Under the pieces are notes generated by a model. The model saw nothing but the letters and a program-made list of their open reading frames with translations, had not been told where the DNA came from and did no database searches. Source: Candidatus Hydrogenedentota bacterium (GTDB lineage: Bacteria; Hydrogenedentota; Hydrogenedentia; Hydrogenedentales; SLHB01). From it: 8,538 nucleotides of DNA. The DNA lies in contig JAPLKX010000214.1 of NCBI GenBank assembly GCA_026387845.1, positions 1 to 8,538 of the forward strand, given 5' to 3'. The position numbers were made by a program, and so were the translations under genes. Of the stretch, positions 5,916-8,538 are shown piece by piece (the first letter of the stretch is position 1; every line of letters begins with the position of its first letter).

Positions 5916-8538
5916 CTAGCGGTTTTCGAAAACGAGGTCGATTTGCGAGGTGGAGCCGGGGACGACCCTTACCACCGGCCCGACGGCGAGCCGGCCCTCG
6001 AGCATGGCTTGGGTGTCGAGGTTGCCTTCTGCGGGCAGGGTGACGGCGCCGACGAGGTAGTTGCCTTCCTGCATGCCGTTGATCGAGAATGGCCCGTCTC
6101 GGTCGACGGTGGTGCTTCTGACCATCTTCTCGCCCAACGCTTCGAGCGCCTCGACGCTCCATTCGGTCAACACCGTGTCGGGCGGGAAGACGGCGACCAG
6201 CGCCCTTTCGCCGGGTTTGAGGCCGGCGATCGTTCCGGCGAGTTGGCCGCCCACGAGATCGAAGTCGATGCGTGCGGTCTGATCGGGCGTCACTTCGGCG
6301 TCGATCGCCTGCGAGATCTTCGTTTCGGGCCACGTGTGGTAATCGGTCAGGGTGGCGACAACGCGGTATGCGCCTTCCGGCAGATCTACCAGCTTGTAAA
6401 ATCCCTGCTCATCGGTTCTGGCGCTTGGCCCGCCGGCGCCGGGGCTTGCGACGGGCTCGAACACGACCTCAACATTGGCCGCCGGCCGGCCCTCGTAGAG
6501 GACGTAGCCTTCGGCGGCGGCATGGCCGGCGGCAATGTCGAAATCGATCCTCGTAACCTCGCCGGAGAGTATCTGCGCGATTTGCTTCTGAGAAACGCTT
6601 TTGTCGGAGCCGTATCTGGTGTCCAACGTCACTTCGGCCTCGCCGGGCACGATGGTTCGCACGATGTAGTGGCCGTCATTGTCCGTATACGCAAAGTGAT
6701 GGCACACCCACTTCTGCGAGACCGGCCGCACAACGATTTGCTGGCCCGCAAAAGGCCTGCCATCCAGCAGAACCGTGCCCTCGATGGAGCCAAACGCCGA
6801 CGTGTCCACCACCAGCCGGGCACGCATCGTCCGGCCGGGCTGAATGGTCACGTCGGCCGTAGCCAGAGGTAAACCGGCAACCGACGCAAACGGGTACACG
6901 TGCAACGTGTAACGGCCCGCCGCCAGCTTGCTGAACGAGAAGCTGCCGCTGGACTCGACCAGGGCGTTCACGCTCCTGCCTTCGTTGACATCGAGCGCGA
7001 TGTGGCCGCTCGACCGGTAAAGCAACAGTTGGCCTTCCTGCGCGGGAACGGCGCAGACAACCGCCTGGCCTATGGGCTCGCCGCCGCGGTCGACTACTTC
7101 GCCCTCGAGCCGCCCCGACGTCGCCATCCGCAACACGATGTCCGCCGCGGGACTGCCAAGCCGGTATGGGCCCGCCGGCGGGCTGTATGCGGCCTCGTTC
7201 ATGGCCTGGAAGTACAAGGTCGACGGCGCGTCTTTGCGCGTGATAGCCACTCTGAACTTGCCGGCTGCGTCACTTACCGCATCGCCTACTTCGAAGGTCT
7301 CGCCGGGTCCCATCGCAAACACCGACGCGCCCGCCACCGGATCGCCGGCCTCATCGACAACCGTTCCAGAGAAGGTCTTTCGCCGCGGCAGATGGATATC
7401 GTGCGTCTTGACAGGTTCGGCCGGATCCGTGACGACCGAGCCTTCGTACGGCGCGCTGCTTGTTGATCCCACCCTGCAATACACGACAATCTGCAGTTTT
7501 CCCCACGGCAGTCCCACCATTTCGTACCCGCCGTTTTCATCCACTTTGCTGGAACGCCCGCCCGCCCGGCTGTTCCCCTCGCACTGGACGTTTGCGTCTC
7601 CCTCGACTGTCCGGCCCGTCTCGTCGTCGATGACGCGCCCGCGCAGTGTTGCGCCCGCAGCCGCCTTCAACTCGAGCCCGCGCACCGGCTCATTGCCGAT
7701 TGTCACGGAGAGCGGCTCGACCAGGGTTAGCGGCAGGCCGTCTTTGGTTCTTCGCGCGATACCCAGTGTGAACACGCCGGGTTCGCAGCCCGTTATGGTG
7801 AAATTACCGGCGGTGTCGGTCTCTCCGCCGATATATTTGACAATCTCTTGCCCGGGCTTGGAGTCCATATACCCGTCGATATGAATATTCGGCACTGGTT
7901 CTCCCGTGTCGCGGTTCACCACGCGCCCCGAGATCCAGTTGCCGGAATCCAGCCGGATCACGTTGTTCATCGTTCCCACGGCAAGAAACCCCGTGGTCAG
8001 TTCGAAGTGGCCGGGCGCGCCGACATACAACCGGCACGTCCCAGGCAACAAGTGATCCATCAGGAAAGTACCGTCGTCGTTCGTCCAGATAGCCCTGCTT
8101 CGGTGTGCGCCCCGCGGCGCCTGCTGCTCGCGCGTAGCCACAAAGGCATTCTTGATCGGCTTCCCCTGCAAGTTGGTTACAACGCCACCCAAAGACCCAA
8201 ACGGGGAAAGGATTAAGTCGCACGTCATCTCGCGCCGAAGCTGCGTCAACCAAAGATTGGCCGCGTCGCCGTACAAATCGCCCTTTTCGGCATACAGCCG
8301 GTACCGGGGCATGATTTTACTGCCGGTCGCAATGTAGACCCCCTGAATCTCATATTTGCCAGCCCCGTCCGTTCTTGCGCTGTAGCGGATCGGCTCGACC
8401 GGCTCGAAATACTCGAACCCCGCAGCCGTCATCCGCTCGTACACGTCGAGATCCTCCTGGTTGTCCACCGTCACCCGCGCACCTGCCGCGGGGCTGCCGT
8501 CTTCAAATATGACCGTTCCCCGAATCACCGCGTACACC
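5916..8538 (-). CDS. Paralogous nine-repeat carboxypeptidase-regulatory-like protein (N-terminus beyond window; probable sigma-factor fusion)
   Basis: The frame is open from the window edge to a TAG stop at 5916-5918, giving 873 visible residues. The GTG at 8535-8537 is not a convincing start: it falls inside the first beta-strand of repeat 1 (AVIRGTVIFEDGSPAAGARV), which matches repeat 1 of the other two genes. The visible part is nine carboxypeptidase-regulatory-like repeats, starting near visible residues 5, 115, 201, 294, 388, 475, 583, 671 and 764. They correspond one to one with the nine repeats of the gene at 2133-5693, sharing landmarks such as VIDDETG, KTHDIHL, a TGC.PG turn and VEALEALGE. 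The protein ends at the last repeat strand with no C-terminal anchor. A sigma domain plus membrane helix (about 320 residues, about 960 bp) is predicted just beyond 8538. That part is inferred from paralogy and not seen, so a secreted or membrane protein without sigma domain remains possible. Confidence 0.88.
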   Translation of the reverse strand, partial: VYAVIRGTVIFEDGSPAAGARVTVDNQEDLDVYERMTAAGFEYFEPVEPIRYSARTDGAGKYEIQGVYIATGSKIMPRYRLYAEKGDLYGDAANLWLTQLRREMTCDLILSPFGSLGGVVTNLQGKPIKNAFVATREQQAPRGAHRSRAIWTNDDGTFLMDHLLPGTCRLYVGAPGHFELTTGFLAVGTMNNVIRLDSGNWISGRVVNRDTGEPVPNIHIDGYMDSKPGQEIVKYIGGETDTAGNFTITGCEPGVFTLGIARRTKDGLPLTLVEPLSVTIGNEPVRGLELKAAAGATLRGRVIDDETGRTVEGDANVQCEGNSRAGGRSSKVDENGGYEMVGLPWGKLQIVVYCRVGSTSSAPYEGSVVTDPAEPVKTHDIHLPRRKTFSGTVVDEAGDPVAGASVFAMGPGETFEVGDAVSDAAGKFRVAITRKDAPSTLYFQAMNEAAYSPPAGPYRLGSPAADIVLRMATSGRLEGEVVDRGGEPIGQAVVCAVPAQEGQLLLYRSSGHIALDVNEGRSVNALVESSGSFSFSKLAAGRYTLHVYPFASVAGLPLATADVTIQPGRTMRARLVVDTSAFGSIEGTVLLDGRPFAGQQIVVRPVSQKWVCHHFAYTDNDGHYIVRTIVPGEAEVTLDTRYGSDKSVSQKQIAQILSGEVTRIDFDIAAGHAAAEGYVLYEGRPAANVEVVFEPVASPGAGGPSARTDEQGFYKLVDLPEGAYRVVATLTDYHTWPETKISQAIDAEVTPDQTARIDFDLVGGQLAGTIAGLKPGERALVAVFPPDTVLTEWSVEALEALGEKMVRSTTVDRDGPFSINGMQEGNYLVGAVTLPAEGNLDTQAMLEGRLAVGPVVRVVPGSTSQIDLVFENR

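Noticed and set aside
5296..6333. Minus-strand open frame of 345 codons spanning the spacer between two genes
   Set aside because: It overlaps both real genes in a different frame, is very Arg-rich, and shows no homology pattern.
5847..6872. Plus-strand open frame of 341 codons
   Set aside because: Mostly antisense to the repeats of the right-hand gene, with no domain pattern; a shadow of the GC-rich frame.
8535..8537. GTG as start codon of the right-hand gene
   Set aside because: It is inside the first strand of repeat 1, with no room to see a ribosome site. The frame stays open to the window edge, and paralogues have about 320 residues before this point.

Overview
The window carries three very large genes, all on the minus strand and arranged head to tail (transcription order: 5916-8538, then 2133-5693, then 1-1958). 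The two outer genes are cut by the window edges. The sequence is GC-rich with dense bacterial coding and clear AGGAGG Shine-Dalgarno sites. The architecture (ECF-type sigma factor joined to long arrays of carboxypeptidase-regulatory-like beta-sandwich repeats) suggests a large-genome environmental bacterium, for example of the Planctomycetota/Lentisphaerota/Hydrogenedentota kind. That placement is inference; there is no rRNA or marker gene here to confirm it.

The middle gene is complete (1186 aa) and shows the full plan. Residues 1-180 are an ECF sigma-70 factor (regions 2 and 4). An Ala/Gly-rich juxtamembrane stretch and one clear hydrophobic helix (about 231-249) follow, then an Ala/Pro/Glu-rich linker. 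The rest, from about residue 320, is nine beta-sandwich repeats of about 85-105 aa. The left gene has the same sigma domain, membrane helix, linker and repeats 1-3, and runs off the window inside repeat 4. The right gene enters the window at the first residues of repeat 1 and holds all nine repeats. By analogy its sigma domain and membrane helix should lie within about 1 kb beyond position 8538. No gene unrelated to this family is visible.

The simplest reading is a tandem family of one-polypeptide transmembrane regulators: a cytoplasmic sigma factor physically tethered to its own large, probably extracytoplasmic, sensor or ligand-binding array, with no separate anti-sigma gene in the window. 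The sigma domains of the two genes that show it are nearly the same, while the repeats have diverged strongly. This suggests a shared promoter output with different inputs.

The two intergenic spacers are 174 bp (1959-2132) and 222 bp (5694-5915). Both carry the same leader immediately upstream of the start codon: a 19-bp identical block, a Shine-Dalgarno site, and a TGTCC block at fixed spacing. The 174-bp spacer also has a long perfect hairpin (2038-2092), and the 222-bp spacer a two-copy 14-bp tandem repeat (5751-5778). No tRNA, rRNA, CRISPR, transposase or phage gene is seen. The long plus-strand open frames are antisense shadows of these GC-rich genes.
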